From NCBI RefSeq assembly GCF_900169305.1, contig NZ_FWDP01000004.1:124001-188000 (forward strand): a stretch of DNA of 64,000 nt. Reading direction: 5' to 3'. Both the position numbers and the translations under genes were made by a program. Source of the stretch: Marinilactibacillus piezotolerans. Lineage in GTDB: Bacteria; Bacillota; Bacilli; Lactobacillales; Carnobacteriaceae_A. The number at the start of each line of letters is the position of its first letter. Position 1 is the stretch's first letter. Shown one piece after another: positions 1 to 9,314 of the stretch. A model generated the notes under the pieces. It made no database searches and had not been told where the DNA came from. It was given only the letters and a program-made list of their open reading frames with translations.

Positions 1-1672
1 AGACTTGAAAGAACAAGAATATTTAATCAAAGTTGAAGATATGGTTCACAGCGTCGGTCACTCTGAACGAACAGGGGTTGTTGTAGAACCGAGATTGTCT
101 ACACAGTGGTTCGTTAAAATGGGGCCATTGTCTGAACAAGCCCTAAATAATCAGAATACAGAGAATAAGGTCAATTTTGTACCGGAACGTTTTGAAAAGA
201 CATTCAACAATTGGATGGAAAATGTCCATGACTGGGTTATTTCAAGACAATTATGGTGGGGTCATAGAATTCCGGCATGGTACCATAATGAAACTGGAGA
301 AATCTATGTAGGAGAAGCAGCACCGGAAGATGCAGAAAACTGGTCACAAGATAATGATGTACTGGACACTTGGTTCAGTTCTGCTTTATGGCCATTTTCA
401 ACCATGGGCTGGCCAGATATAGATGCTGGAGACTTTAAACGTTATTTCCCTACCAGCACTTTGGTAACAGGATATGACATAATCTTCTTCTGGGTCAGCA
501 GAATGATTTTCCAGAGTTTAGAATTCACTGACGAGCGCCCCTTTAAACATGTCTTGATCCACGGACTGATCCGAGATGAACAAGGCCGCAAGATGAGTAA
601 ATCACTTGGAAACGGAATCGACCCCATGGAAGTCATTGACCAGTATGGTGCTGATGCTTTGCGCTGGTTCTTATCTAATGGATCTGCTCCAGGGCAGGAT
701 GTTCGTTTCAGTTATGAAAAAATGGATGCTGCCTGGAATTTTATCAATAAAATCTGGAATGCCAGCCGTTATGTCATTATGAACTTGGAAGACTTCAAGT
801 ATGAAGACATCAACTTGACAGGCGAAAAAGGAATTGCAGATAAGTGGATCTTAGCGCGCTTGAATGAAGTCATCGGGCAGGTAACGGATCTTTTTGAAAA
901 GTTCGAGTTCGGAGAAGCCGGACGTGCTTTATATAAATTCATTTGGGATGATTATTGTGACTGGTATATCGAAATGAGTAAAGAAATTCTCTTCAACGGT
1001 ACCGACGAAGAGAAGAATACAACAAGAAGCGTATTAGTCCATGTTCTGGATCAGACATTACGCTTACTGCACCCAATTATGCCATTTGTAACAGAGGAAA
1101 TCTGGGAAAATATGCCGCATGTCGGAGAATCACTGGTTGTGGCAGCTTATCCTGAACCAGAAGAAGACTTTGATGATTCTATTGCTATCTCAAATATGGA
1201 TATGCTGATCGAACTGATTCGTGCTGTGAGAACCATCAGAGCAGAGGTAAATCGTCCATTATCGAAGCCGATCGATATCTTGATCAAAGCGAAAAGCGAT
1301 CAAGAGAAAGCTTTCCTTACTGAAAACAGCAGCTTTATCGAACGCTTCTGTAATCCGGAAACACTGAGAATTGATACAGAGATCGATGTACCGGATGAAG
1401 TGAAGACAGCTGTTGTCAGCGGAGCTGAATTATTTTTACCTCTAGCAGGACTTGTTGATGTGGATGAAGAAATTGGACGCTTAGAAAAAGAGTTGGATAA
1501 ATGGTCTAAGGAAATCAAACGAGTTGAAGGCAAGTTAGCAAACGAGAAGTTCGTGCAGAATGCACCTGAAAAAGTTGTCGAAGAAGAGCGCAGCAAAGGA
1601 GAAGAATATCGCCAGCGTCATGCAGCCGTTTCTGAGCAACTTGAAAAACTTAAAGGATTAAAAGGAGCTTAA
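1..1672 (+). CDS. valS: Valine--tRNA ligase, C-terminal part (5' end outside window)
   Basis: Charges tRNA-Val with valine in the cytoplasm. The reading frame is open to the left edge (codons in frame from base 2), so only the last ~556 residues are visible; complete ValS proteins are about 880 residues. Visible parts are the end of the Rossmann catalytic core, the class I signature KMSKS at residues 196-200 counted from base 5, the anticodon-binding helical domain, and the lysine/glutamate-rich C-terminal coiled coil typical of ValS (last ~70 residues). The next gene begins 1 bp after the stop codon, so the two are probably co-transcribed. The identification is secure. Confidence 0.96.
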   Translation, partial: DLKEQEYLIKVEDMVHSVGHSERTGVVVEPRLSTQWFVKMGPLSEQALNNQNTENKVNFVPERFEKTFNNWMENVHDWVISRQLWWGHRIPAWYHNETGEIYVGEAAPEDAENWSQDNDVLDTWFSSALWPFSTMGWPDIDAGDFKRYFPTSTLVTGYDIIFFWVSRMIFQSLEFTDERPFKHVLIHGLIRDEQGRKMSKSLGNGIDPMEVIDQYGADALRWFLSNGSAPGQDVRFSYEKMDAAWNFINKIWNASRYVIMNLEDFKYEDINLTGEKGIADKWILARLNEVIGQVTDLFEKFEFGEAGRALYKFIWDDYCDWYIEMSKEILFNGTDEEKNTTRSVLVHVLDQTLRLLHPIMPFVTEEIWENMPHVGESLVVAAYPEPEEDFDDSIAISNMDMLIELIRAVRTIRAEVNRPLSKPIDILIKAKSDQEKAFLTENSSFIERFCNPETLRIDTEIDVPDEVKTAVVSGAELFLPLAGLVDVDEEIGRLEKELDKWSKEIKRVEGKLANEKFVQNAPEKVVEEERSKGEEYRQRHAAVSEQLEKLKGLKGA

Positions 1673-1673
1673 T

Positions 1674-2327
1674 ATGAGCCGTGTAAAAGCTGTAATTTTT
1701 GATATGGATGGATTAATGTTTGATACCGAGACTATTTATTATCAATCCAATCAAGCCACTGCTGATTCAATCGGTCTGCCGTTCAATTATGCTTTTTATG
1801 AAAAGTATATCGGGACCAGTGAAAAAGACTTTTTCAATGCGCTTCACAATGAGCATCATGATGAAAAGCTGGTTCAGTTGTTCATTGAGAAAAGCAAGAT
1901 TGATATCGAGACTGCATTATTAGCAAAACCGCTGCCTCAAAAGAAAGGCCTGCGCGCTTTGCTGGACTATCTTAAGGAGAAAGAAATCGAAATGGTGGTA
2001 GCTTCCAGTACTGAACACAGATTGGTAGAGACGTTGATCCAAAATGCAGACTTATCCCATTATTTTAGTGGAATCGTCGGCGGAGATGAAGTTGAAAACT
2101 CTAAACCTGACCCTGCTATTTTTCTTAAAGCACTCAGCAAAACCAAAGCAGAAAAAGCAGAAGCGCTTGTACTAGAAGACTCACTAAACGGTGTAAGAGC
2201 TGCGCATGCAGCAGGAATTCCAGTCATCATGGTACCTGACCTGTTGAATCCGGACGGAGAAGCCCAAGAAAAAGCGACAGCTGTATTGGAAGATTTGACT
2301 GAAGTTATTTCATATATTAAAAAGTAA
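1674..2327 (+). CDS. HAD-superfamily hydrolase, beta-phosphoglucomutase-like
   Basis: A 217-residue small-molecule phosphatase or mutase of the haloacid dehalogenase superfamily. The N-terminal motif FDMDGLMFDTE holds the nucleophilic Asp and acid/base Asp; a helical cap follows, then motif II (VASST), the Lys motif (NSKPDPAIF) and motif III (VLEDSLNGV). The DGxxxDTE form of motif I is typical of the beta-phosphoglucomutase/PgmB-like subfamily. The substrate cannot be told from sequence. The start codon lies 1 bp after valS, with the SD-like AAAGGAGC inside the end of valS, so it is translated as part of the valS transcript. Confidence 0.85.
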   Translation: MSRVKAVIFDMDGLMFDTETIYYQSNQATADSIGLPFNYAFYEKYIGTSEKDFFNALHNEHHDEKLVQLFIEKSKIDIETALLAKPLPQKKGLRALLDYLKEKEIEMVVASSTEHRLVETLIQNADLSHYFSGIVGGDEVENSKPDPAIFLKALSKTKAEKAEALVLEDSLNGVRAAHAAGIPVIMVPDLLNPDGEAQEKATAVLEDLTEVISYIKK

Positions 2328-2379
2328 AAAAATCACAATAAAAACATTACTTTTACTTTATCTTGCTAATATATATATT

Positions 2380-2409
2380 GAGGGGAGCCATTATGAGCTC
2401 CTCTTTTTA
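2380..2409 (+). terminator. Rho-independent terminator after the valS-HAD unit
   Basis: A short hairpin pairs GGGGAGC with GCTCCTC (one G-U pair) around a CATTATGA loop and is followed by TTTTT. It lies between the HAD gene and radC. Confidence 0.7.
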
Positions 2410-2433
2410 TTGTATAGAGGAGGATAAGAATTG

Positions 2434-3120
2434 ATGAATCCCGCACAAAAATTTTTAGATGTACCTACTCAATCCAGACCGAGAGAACGACTGGAAAATT
2501 ATGGACCCAAAGCATTGGCTAATCATGAACTGTTGGCTATTTTACTGCGGACAGGAACTAAAAATATGAATGTACTGCAGCTTAGTATGAATGTATTATC
2601 TGAATTTGATGATTTATTTATGCTTAGACAAGTGACAGCAGAAGAATTGATGGCAATATCCGGTATAGGGAAAGCTAAAGCGATTGAAATGATTGCAGCG
2701 ATCGAATTCGGAAACCGTGTGGCCAGGGCTTCACAAATAAAGGAAGGAACTGTAACTTCCAGTTCATATGTAGGAAGTCTACTATTAGACGAGCTAAGCG
2801 GGCTTAGCCAGGAACATGTAATGGCGCTGTATTTAAATACCAAAAATGAAATCATAAAAAAAGAAACAGTGTTCAAAGGCTCGCTGAATAGTTCGGTAGC
2901 GCATCCCAGAGAGATATTCCGCGGAGCGGTCAAGTACGCTGCCGCTAGAGTCATTATTGCGCATAACCATCCTTCGGGCAATCCTGAGCCTTCTGAAGCA
3001 GATCTGTCCTTTACGAAGAGAATGGCACAAGCTGGAGAAATGATCGGAATCGAAGTACTTGATCACATTATTATTGGGGAAGAAGCTTACGTTAGTTTAA
3101 GGGAACAAGGAATATTGTAA
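2434..3120 (+). CDS. radC: RadC family protein (JAB/MPN domain)
   Basis: A 228-residue RadC family protein. The N-terminal half has a helix-hairpin-helix region (SGIGKAKAIE). The C-terminal half is a JAB1/MPN metalloprotease-like domain with the zinc-ligand signature IIAHNHPSGNPEPSEAD. A role in DNA repair was proposed historically but is not firmly established for the family. It sits next to mreB, as in Bacillus. AGGAGG at 2418-2423 serves either TTG 2431 or ATG 2434; I chose the ATG (10-nt spacing), so one extra N-terminal residue is possible. Confidence 0.92.
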   Translation: MNPAQKFLDVPTQSRPRERLENYGPKALANHELLAILLRTGTKNMNVLQLSMNVLSEFDDLFMLRQVTAEELMAISGIGKAKAIEMIAAIEFGNRVARASQIKEGTVTSSSYVGSLLLDELSGLSQEHVMALYLNTKNEIIKKETVFKGSLNSSVAHPREIFRGAVKYAAARVIIAHNHPSGNPEPSEADLSFTKRMAQAGEMIGIEVLDHIIIGEEAYVSLREQGIL

Positions 3121-3243
3121 TTATGGACAGCGTTTTCAGTTATTAGCATAAATTAGATTGGTTTAAGCGGCAGAAGAAAGAAATAGAGTTTATAAATTTC
3201 AAAAAAAAGCTAAAAAATAATTTAGATTAATTAAGCATTAAGC

Positions 3244-3272
3244 TTGCTTTATTTTTTTTAGCGTGTTATAGT
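3244..3272 (+). promoter_or_regulatory. Promoter of the cold-shock gene (extended -10)
   Basis: TTGCTT at 3244-3249, a 17-bp spacer, and TATAGT at 3267-3272 preceded by TG one base upstream. The inferred start site near 3279 gives a ~110-nt untranslated leader, as is usual for csp mRNAs. The rest of 3121-3243 shows no gene. Confidence 0.65.
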
Positions 3273-3388
3273 TTAGTTAGCATTTTGTTAGGGAAAGAAA
3301 AAAGAGATGTGTAAGAACATTCCGATTCGTACCTATAGCAATAATGTGAAATATAATGTGCTTTACGGCACGAGGAGGAAAAAGTAAC

Positions 3389-3589
3389 ATGGAAAACGGT
3401 ACAGTAAAATGGTTTAACGCAGAAAAAGGTTTTGGATTCATCGAACGTGAAGGTGCAGACGATGTATTCGTACACTTCTCAGCTATCAACGAAGAAGGAT
3501 TCAAATCTCTAGAAGAAGGACAAGCAGTTTCTTTCGACATCGAAGAAGGCGCTCGCGGACCTCAAGCAGCTAACGTAGAAAAAATTTAA
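3389..3589 (+). CDS. Cold-shock protein, CspA family
   Basis: A 66-residue single-domain cold-shock protein that binds single-stranded RNA and DNA as a nucleic-acid chaperone. RNP1 is KGFGFIE and RNP2 is VFVHFSAI, both intact. The start is ATG 3389, preceded by GAGGAGGA at 3372-3379; reading upstream to 3356 would add leader sequence absent from the family. Codon use is biased as in highly expressed genes. It has its own promoter and terminator and interrupts the radC-mreB order seen in Bacillus. Confidence 0.96.
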   Translation: MENGTVKWFNAEKGFGFIEREGADDVFVHFSAINEEGFKSLEEGQAVSFDIEEGARGPQAANVEKI

Positions 3590-3606
3590 TTTAATTTAAC
3601 ATTTTC

Positions 3607-3642
3607 AACCGAGAGAGCGATATTCGTTCTCTCGGTTTTTTA
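3607..3642 (+). terminator. Strong Rho-independent terminator of the csp gene
   Basis: A 13-bp stem (AACCGAGAGAGCG with CGTTCTCTCGGTT, one G-U pair) closes a 5-nt loop and is followed by TTTTTT. Confidence 0.92.
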
Positions 3643-3727
3643 GTGTGTTCAATTACATATATAGGGTCTTTTAACTTTTAAAATCATAGTTTCAATCTAC
3701 AAATATTAGATAAATCAAGAGCGCCTG

Positions 3728-3736
3728 TGTTAGAAT
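3728..3736 (+). promoter_or_regulatory. Candidate extended -10 promoter for mreB
   Basis: TGTTAGAAT fits an extended -10 element, but the -35 region (about 3708-3713) is poor. The rest of the 332-bp gap 3590-3921 is AT-rich and contains no gene that I can support. Confidence 0.35.
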
Positions 3737-3921
3737 AAAACAACAAATTATGTATCTTCTATCAAAATCATGTCAAATCATTAAAAAAAGAATTAAAGTG
3801 ATAAACTAGTAGTGAAATTATTTGGATAAAAAGGTACAATAAAGCAATGAATCTTTGCAATTAAAAACTAAACAGCATAAACACAAAGATCGTTATGTTT
3901 TATTTGAGAGGGGAAAAACAA

Positions 3922-4932
3922 GTGCGTTGGTTTAATAAAAAAGGAATCGGAATCGATTTAGGTACAGCCAATACAAATGTATATGTAGAAGGTAAAGGGA
4001 TCGCATTAGGAGAGCCGTCTGTTGTAGCAAAAGACAATACAACAGGAGAAGTCGTAGCGGTAGGAGCAGATGCTCAGAAAATGATCGGTCGTACACCAGG
4101 CAGTATCGTTGCCATTCGTCCAATGAAAGACGGTGTCATTGCAGATTATGACACTACGATCGCGATGATGGATTATTTTATCAGCAAAGGAACAGGTAAA
4201 AGAAATTCTAAGCCCAGCGTTATTGTTTGTGTTCCCGGCGGAGGAACCGAAGTCGAAAAAAGAGCCATCATTGATGCAACAAAAATGGCTGGTGCAAGTG
4301 AAGCCTTTTTAATTGAAGAGCCTTTTGCAGCAGCAATCGGTGCGGGACTGCCAGTAAATGAACCGACAGGTAGTATGGTGGTAGATATCGGAGGCGGAAC
4401 GACAGATGTTGCGACAATCTCTCTTGGAGGTATCGTCAGCAGCCGTACAATCAAAATGGCTGGAGATCAGATGGATATTGCGATTATCCACTATATCCGT
4501 AACAAGTATAACTTGCTGATTGGGGAAAGAACTGCTGAATCTGTCAAAATGGAATTAGGCTGTGCTTCTATTGAAGCAGCAAGAGATTTAGGATCAACTG
4601 AGATTCGTGGACGCGATCTGTTGACTGGATTGCCTAAAACCATCGAAATCTCAGCTGTAGGAATCGCAGAGGCTATTCAGGAAGTGGTAGACAGTATAGT
4701 GGTTGCTGTAAAAGGGACTCTTGAAGATACATCTCCTGAGATCTCAGCTGATGTCATTGACAGAGGAATCGTTTTAACAGGCGGCGGCGCTTTACTGAAG
4801 AATTTAAGCGAAGTGATTGCAGAAGAAACAGAAGTACCTGTATTTGTTGCAAACGATCCATTGAATTGTGTGGCCATCGGTACGGGCGAAGCGCTTAATC
4901 ACATAGAGGTATACCGCAAGCAAAGCAGATAA
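3922..4932 (+). CDS. mreB: Rod shape-determining protein MreB
   Basis: Bacterial actin homologue (336 residues) that polymerises on the inner membrane face and guides lateral cell-wall synthesis. The actin-fold ATPase motifs are visible: GIDLGTANT (phosphate 1), [12 protein letters not shown] (phosphate 2) and VLTGGGALL (adenosine motif). The start is GTG 3922 with GAGAGGGG at 3906-3913; an upstream ATG at 3895 would precede the SD and is rejected. mreC and mreD follow, but a terminator separates mreB from them. Presence of MreB argues for a rod-shaped cell. Mbl-type paralogy cannot be ruled out, but the neighbours support MreB. Confidence 0.95.
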   Translation: MRWFNKKGIGIDLGTANTNVYVEGKGIALGEPSVVAKDNTTGEVVAVGADAQKMIGRTPGSIVAIRPMKDGVIADYDTTIAMMDYFISKGTGKRNSKPSVIVCVPGGGTEVEKRAIIDATKMAGASEAFLIEEPFAAAIGAGLPVNEPTGSMVVDIGGGTTDVATISLGGIVSSRTIKMAGDQMDIAIIHYIRNKYNLLIGERTAESVKMELGCASIEAARDLGSTEIRGRDLLTGLPKTIEISAVGIAEAIQEVVDSIVVAVKGTLEDTSPEISADVIDRGIVLTGGGALLKNLSEVIAEETEVPVFVANDPLNCVAIGTGEALNHIEVYRKQSR

Positions 4933-4955
4933 ATACATTTTCTAATAATACTTGA

Positions 4956-4983
4956 GCGGGAAGAAATTCTTCCCGTTTCTTTA
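4956..4983 (+). terminator. Terminator after mreB
   Basis: The stem CGGGAAG/CTTCCCG with an AAATT loop is followed by TTTCTTTA. Confidence 0.75.
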
Positions 4984-5080
4984 TGGACAAAAATCAGCGA
5001 GAATGAGTTGTAAAGTTGTGCCATTTAAGTGAATTTTAGGATTTTTACTTTTAGAAAGCCTACGAATCTGTATTTAATTG

Positions 5081-5089
5081 TGGTAAAAT
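5081..5089 (+). promoter_or_regulatory. Candidate extended -10 promoter for mreCD-minCD
   Basis: TGGTAAAAT forms an extended -10 element about 32 bp before mreC. The -35 hexamer is poor. Confidence 0.4.
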
Positions 5090-5120
5090 AACCAGAGCTA
5101 TAACATTAGAGGTGGAACAA

Positions 5121-5975
5121 TTGAACCAATTTTTTACAAATAAAAAAATGATTGTCCTGCTGGTCAGTGTCATCTTGTTTGTATCCTTGTTGTCTTTATC
5201 TTTAAGCCAATCAGGATCTGGTACATTCATACAGCAATTTACAAATGATATCACAGCAGTTACAGGACGCATTTTTTCTAAACCAGTTAATGCAGTGAAT
5301 AACGTATTTAGTTCAATCAATACATTACAAGATACTTTTGAAGAAAATCAGAGATTAAAGAAAGAAATAGATAGAATCTATGAAACGCAAGCTGAAATAG
5401 CAGTATTGAGAAATGAAAATGCACAACTGGAAGAAGAACTGGGATTGAAAAATTCTCTGACTGATTTCCAGACCATTTCTGGAACCGTCATTTCTAGAAA
5501 TCCAGATTCATGGATTGATCAGATTGTTATCGATCGCGGCAGCCAAGATGGATTGGAGCAGGGAATGTCTGTGATGTCAAACAATGGACTGATCGGCAGA
5601 GTGACCGAGGTAAACCCTACTAGCTCTAAAGTCGTTTTGCTTACCAGCTTAGATGGAACTTCTAATCAAGTTTCTGCTGAAATTCTGGGAGATGAGGTCA
5701 TTAACGGTCTGGTTTCCGGCTATGATGCCGAAACGAATCGTCTGATTATGACACAAATCACTTCTACTGCAGAAATAAAGACGGGAGAGCAAGTCATTAC
5801 CTCAGGATTAGGCGGAACCATTCCACGGTCTTTAGTGATCGGAACAGTAGATGAAGTGACGATGGATGATCATGGATTAGCTCAGCAAGTCTATATTGAT
5901 CCGGCAGCTGACTTTGAACATATCCGCTACGTCACGATTATCAATCGTTCAGCTGAAAGCGGGGTGCAAGAATGA
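5121..5975 (+). CDS. mreC: Rod shape-determining protein MreC
   Basis: A 284-residue bitopic membrane protein of the elongasome that links MreB to peptidoglycan synthases outside the cell. One N-terminal transmembrane helix (about residues 9-28), a coiled coil (about residues 65-110) and a beta-rich extracellular domain match MreC. The start is TTG 5121, 5-6 nt behind AGAGGTGG; the in-frame GTG at 5112 overlaps that SD. mreD overlaps its end by 4 bp (ATGA), showing translational coupling. Confidence 0.94.
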   Translation: MNQFFTNKKMIVLLVSVILFVSLLSLSLSQSGSGTFIQQFTNDITAVTGRIFSKPVNAVNNVFSSINTLQDTFEENQRLKKEIDRIYETQAEIAVLRNENAQLEEELGLKNSLTDFQTISGTVISRNPDSWIDQIVIDRGSQDGLEQGMSVMSNNGLIGRVTEVNPTSSKVVLLTSLDGTSNQVSAEILGDEVINGLVSGYDAETNRLIMTQITSTAEIKTGEQVITSGLGGTIPRSLVIGTVDEVTMDDHGLAQQVYIDPAADFEHIRYVTIINRSAESGVQE

Positions 5976-6508
5976 GTCAATGGAAAAAGCACCTTTATCC
6001 TTTGCTCATGCTTGTAGCCGCCTTACTACTGGATGGCGCATTAAGTGCTCAGTTGAAGGGCGTTCTCAAAACGGATATTGGAATAATTGTTCCGCATTTG
6101 ACCTTGATTGTGTTATTGATATTGACGTTTTACCTAAGCTTCCGGCATATTATTGTGCTGGCTCTAGTCATTGGATTTATGTATGATAGCTATTATTCAG
6201 GGATTCTAGGTATTTATATGACCGCCTTTACAGCACTGGTTTATATCTTGTTGCAATGCAGAAAAGCCTTGCCAGCGAATTTTATGATCTATACACTTTT
6301 AAGTATTATAGTCATCACCATATTAGAGTTTTTTATTTTTGGTGTTTATCGTGCCATTAATATGACGACATTGACAATTCAGGAATTTATGGTCGAAAGA
6401 CTTGGGGTAACGATCCTGTTCAACAGTCTGGTCATGCTGGTACTATCCATACCGATCAGTAAACTAACACAGAAAATCGTACAAAAAGAGGAAATCAGAT
6501 TTAAATAA
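5972..6508 (+). CDS. mreD: Rod shape-determining protein MreD
   Basis: A 178-residue integral membrane protein with about five hydrophobic helices. It is part of the MreBCD cell-elongation complex. Sequence is weakly conserved in this family; the call rests on size, hydrophobic profile and the 4-bp overlap with mreC. Confidence 0.9.
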   Translation: MSQWKKHLYPLLMLVAALLLDGALSAQLKGVLKTDIGIIVPHLTLIVLLILTFYLSFRHIIVLALVIGFMYDSYYSGILGIYMTAFTALVYILLQCRKALPANFMIYTLLSIIVITILEFFIFGVYRAINMTTLTIQEFMVERLGVTILFNSLVMLVLSIPISKLTQKIVQKEEIRFK

Positions 6509-6580
6509 CAGCTGCCGAACTGATATAAAAAAATAGTGAGGCAGTTTATTCCAATTTTTTATATTACAGAGGTGAAAAAC

Positions 6581-7270
6581 GTGCAGAAGATAGTTACATT
6601 AAAAGGGACAAAAGAAGGGTATCAGCTAATGATCGATCAGACGGCTTCTTTTCAGATTATAAAAGATGAAATAAAGAAATTAGTTGAACCGCTGAGAAAA
6701 GAAGCGACAGCTGATCATCCACTTGAGTTAACGATTAAATCAGGTAACCGGCTCTTTACAACTGAAGAAAAAAAAGAAGTAACCCAATTAGTTGAAGAAA
6801 AATCGCATCTTAAAATCAAAACAATAGATTCTGACGTTGTCACTATTAAAAGAGCCCTGGAATGGCACAATGAAGTGAGCACTAAAGTGGAAGTCAGTAC
6901 GGTTCGCAGCGGTCAAATCATAGAAGCTGAAGGAGATCTCCTGCTGGTCGGCAGTGTTCATCCAGGAGGAACGGTTAAAGCGACTGGAAGTATTTATGTA
7001 CTAGGAGATTTAAAAGGTATCGCACATGCAGGAGTGAATGGTAAAGAAAGTTCAGTAGTGATTGGAAACTTTTCTTATAATGCACAAGTCAGAATCGCAG
7101 ATCATGTTCATGTAATCGATCAGGCTGATGTAGAGAAGAGAACAGTATCAGCTAATTTTGAAGTCGTTTATTTAGATGATTTACATATTTTGAGAGTATC
7201 ACCGTTAAATGAAATCAAGCGGTTGAGACCAGAATTAGGAAATGTAACAGGAGGATTAATCAATGGGTAA
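6581..7270 (+). CDS. minC: Septum site-determining protein MinC
   Basis: A 229-residue FtsZ assembly inhibitor that, with MinD, blocks division near the poles. The N-terminal domain is followed by the C-terminal beta-helix dimer domain (residues ~115-220: SGQIIEAEGDLLLVGSV, GGTVKATGSIYVLGDLKG). The start GTG 6581 follows AGAGGTG at 6568-6574; an ATG at 6536 would add an unsupported leader. Its end overlaps minD by 8 bp. Confidence 0.95.
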   Translation: MQKIVTLKGTKEGYQLMIDQTASFQIIKDEIKKLVEPLRKEATADHPLELTIKSGNRLFTTEEKKEVTQLVEEKSHLKIKTIDSDVVTIKRALEWHNEVSTKVEVSTVRSGQIIEAEGDLLLVGSVHPGGTVKATGSIYVLGDLKGIAHAGVNGKESSVVIGNFSYNAQVRIADHVHVIDQADVEKRTVSANFEVVYLDDLHILRVSPLNEIKRLRPELGNVTGGLING

Positions 7271-8054
7271 AGCCATCGTTATTACATCAGGAAAAGGCGG
7301 CGTCGGAAAAACTACTTCGACTGCTAATATCGGAACAGCATTAGCATTGCAGGGAAATAAGATCTGTCTGGTCGATATGGATATCGGATTGAGAAACTTG
7401 GATGTTATATTAGGGTTGGAAAATAGGATTATATATGACATCGTCGATGTAATTGAGGGACGTGCTAAATTACACCAAGCCATTATCAAAGATAAACGGT
7501 TCAATGATCAGTTGTTCTTACTCCCGGCTGCCCAGCATGCTGATAAGAATGTGATCAATGAAGAGCAGATGGTTGAACTGATCACAGAACTTAAAAGTGA
7601 TTATGATTATGTGCTGATAGATTGCCCTGCAGGAATTGAACAAGGATTTAAAAACTCCATTGCCGCTGCGGACGACGCCATACTCATTACTACACCGGAA
7701 ATCTCTGCGATTCGCGATGCTGACCGCATTATAGGTTTAGTTGAACAAACAAAAATCGGATCACCGAAACTAGTCATCAACCGTATCCGAAAACGAATGA
7801 TGCAAAAAGGTGAAGTAATGGACATCGATGAAATTACCAGACATTTATCCATCGAACTGCTGGGAATTGTTTTCGAAGATGACGAAGTTGTGCGTTCTTC
7901 TAATAAAGGTAACCCAGTTGCGCTGGATCCGGATAATGTCTCTTCACAAGGCTACCGAAATATTGCGAGAAGAATACTCGGTGAAACGGTACCGCTGATG
8001 ACTTTAAAAGATGAGAAGAAATCTTTCTGGCAAAAGTTATTTAGCAAAAAGTAA
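7263..8054 (+). CDS. minD: Septum site-determining ATPase MinD
   Basis: A 263-residue ParA/MinD-family ATPase that recruits MinC to the membrane. A deviant Walker A (GKGGVGKTT, residues ~10-18) is followed by DMDIGLRNLD and a Walker B in YVLIDCPAG. The C-terminal KSFWQKLFSKK is an amphipathic membrane-targeting helix. No minE is adjacent, which is the rule in Firmicutes that use DivIVA/MinJ for placement. The promoter for rplU starts within a base of its stop codon. Confidence 0.97.
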   Translation: MGKAIVITSGKGGVGKTTSTANIGTALALQGNKICLVDMDIGLRNLDVILGLENRIIYDIVDVIEGRAKLHQAIIKDKRFNDQLFLLPAAQHADKNVINEEQMVELITELKSDYDYVLIDCPAGIEQGFKNSIAAADDAILITTPEISAIRDADRIIGLVEQTKIGSPKLVINRIRKRMMQKGEVMDIDEITRHLSIELLGIVFEDDEVVRSSNKGNPVALDPDNVSSQGYRNIARRILGETVPLMTLKDEKKSFWQKLFSKK

Positions 8055-8083
8055 TTGACTCGTATTGTCTGTTCTGGTAGAAT
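8055..8083 (+). promoter_or_regulatory. Promoter of the L21 leader/rplU operon
   Basis: TTGACT at 8055-8060, a 17-bp spacer, and TAGAAT at 8078-8083 with an extended TG at 8075-8076. It begins at the base after the minD stop codon. Confidence 0.85.
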
Positions 8084-8089
8084 ACTAAT

Positions 8090-8215
8090 GTTGTATTTGT
8101 GAAGCACCACAGCTACAACCGCTCGTTTATAAGTTTTGAAGTACCGTTAAGGTCACTTATCACGGCGAGTCTAAGTGCAATAGAAAGCATGAGAATGCTT
8201 TACTAAATAAGGAGG
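8090..8215 (+). promoter_or_regulatory. Ribosomal protein L21 leader RNA
   Basis: A ~130-nt structured 5' leader between a strong promoter and rplU. It contains local hairpins such as AAAGCAT/ATGCTTT (8185-8201) just before the SD. Position and character match the L21 leader described in Bacilli, where it is thought to mediate autoregulation by a ribosomal protein. Exact ends are estimated. Confidence 0.7.
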
Positions 8216-8225
8216 TGCAACAAAC

Positions 8226-8537
8226 ATGTATGCAATCATCAAAACTGGTGGTAAACAAATCAAAGTTGAAGAAGGTAAATCTATCTACGTTGAAAAATTA
8301 AACGGAGAAGCTGGAGATACTTTCACTTTTGATGAAGTATTGTTTGTTGGAGGAGACAACGCAGTAGTTGGAACTCCAACAGTTGAGGGAGCTTCAGTTG
8401 AAGCTACGATCGAAAAACAAGGACGTGCTAAAAAAGTCACTACTTTCAAATATCGTCGTAGAAAAGACTCTCATACTAAACAAGGACATCGTCAACCTTA
8501 CACTAAAGTGACAATCAACTCTATCAAGACTAACTAA
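8226..8537 (+). CDS. rplU: 50S ribosomal protein L21
   Basis: A 103-residue large-subunit protein binding 23S rRNA. The opening [17 protein letters not shown] and C-terminal [19 protein letters not shown] are family signatures. SD AAGGAGGTG lies 8-9 nt ahead of the ATG. Codon use is highly biased. It is first in the rplU-prp-rpmA operon. Confidence 0.98.
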   Translation: MYAIIKTGGKQIKVEEGKSIYVEKLNGEAGDTFTFDEVLFVGGDNAVVGTPTVEGASVEATIEKQGRAKKVTTFKYRRRKDSHTKQGHRQPYTKVTINSIKTN

Positions 8538-8557
8538 TTAGCGAAAGCAGGATTTAA

Positions 8558-8896
8558 ATGATTCAAGCGCAGTTTCATCGTTTGAAGAATAATCAAATCA
8601 ACTTTATTGAGATCTCAGGACATGCGGAATCCGGACCTTACGGACAGGACCTGGTATGTGCAGCAGTCTCAGCGCTGAGTATTGGTACGATCAATAGTCT
8701 GACAGAACTCGTTCAGTTGGATCTGGAGATTGAGATGGATCAGGAAAATGGCGGATACTTATCTGCTCGGTTACCTGAGTCACAAACAGACGAACAGGAA
8801 CAAGCGGCCCAGACTTTACTGGAAAGTTTATTGCTGTCATTGAATAGTGTACAGGAAGAGTCCCCTGAATATATTAAAATCACTCAAATTAAATGA
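8558..8896 (+). CDS. prp: Ribosomal-processing cysteine protease Prp
   Basis: A 112-residue cysteine protease that removes the N-terminal extension of ribosomal protein L27 in Firmicutes. The catalytic His in SGHAESG and Cys in [10 protein letters not shown] are present at the family spacing. It lies between rplU and its substrate gene rpmA, as in Bacillus (ysxB) and Staphylococcus. Its codon bias is weaker than that of the flanking ribosomal genes, consistent with a low-abundance enzyme. Confidence 0.93.
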   Translation: MIQAQFHRLKNNQINFIEISGHAESGPYGQDLVCAAVSALSIGTINSLTELVQLDLEIEMDQENGGYLSARLPESQTDEQEQAAQTLLESLLLSLNSVQEESPEYIKITQIK

Positions 8897-8918
8897 TAAT
8901 GATGGAGGTGCAAATACT

Positions 8919-9203
8919 ATGTTGAAAATGAATCTACAATTTTTCGCTCACAAAAAAGGTGGCGGATCTACTACCAACGGTCGTGATTCTCAGTCTAAAC
9001 GTTTAGGTGCTAAACGTGGTGATGGCCAAGTTGTAACAGGTGGTTCAATTTTATTCCGTCAACGCGGAACTAAAATCTATCCTGGAGCTAACGTAGGAAA
9101 AGGCGGAGACGATACTTTATTTGCTAAGGTCGATGGCGTTGTACGCTTCGAACGTAAAGGTAAAAACAAAAAGCAAGTTTCTGTTTATCCAGTAGCGAAC
9201 TAA
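8919..9203 (+). CDS. rpmA: 50S ribosomal protein L27 (with Prp-cleaved leader)
   Basis: A 94-residue protein whose mature N-terminus reaches the peptidyl-transferase centre. It begins [17 protein letters not shown]: the leader ending in NLQFFA is the conserved Prp cleavage motif, leaving AHKKGGG or HKKGGG-type mature ends. The start ATG 8919 follows GGAGGTG at 8904-8910; reading from 8847 would run through the end of prp and is wrong. Confidence 0.97.
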   Translation: MLKMNLQFFAHKKGGGSTTNGRDSQSKRLGAKRGDGQVVTGGSILFRQRGTKIYPGANVGKGGDDTLFAKVDGVVRFERKGKNKKQVSVYPVAN

Positions 9204-9210
9204 TGAATTC

Positions 9211-9256
9211 AAAAAGAACCGAAAGGACAAGCACTTGTCTGTTCGGTTCTTTTTTA
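9211..9256 (+). terminator. Terminator of the rplU-prp-rpmA operon
   Basis: AAGAACCGAA pairs with TTCGGTTCTT around an inner GACAAG/CTTGTC stem and is followed by TTTTTT. Confidence 0.92.
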
Positions 9257-9278
9257 CTGTCAGCTGATTTCTAAACCC

Positions 9279-9307
9279 TTGAGAAAAGCTTAAGAATCAG
9301 TTAAAAT
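9279..9307 (+). promoter_or_regulatory. Promoter of ytxK-ackA
   Basis: TTGAGA at 9279-9284, a 17-bp spacer, and TAAAAT at 9302-9307. The inferred start near 9314 leaves a ~140-nt leader. Confidence 0.65.
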
Positions 9308-9314
9308 AAGTATG

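Noticed and set aside
1300-1596. Minus-strand open frame opposite valS, and many similar antisense frames
   Set aside because: They lie inside well-supported genes, lack SD sequences and resemble no protein family.
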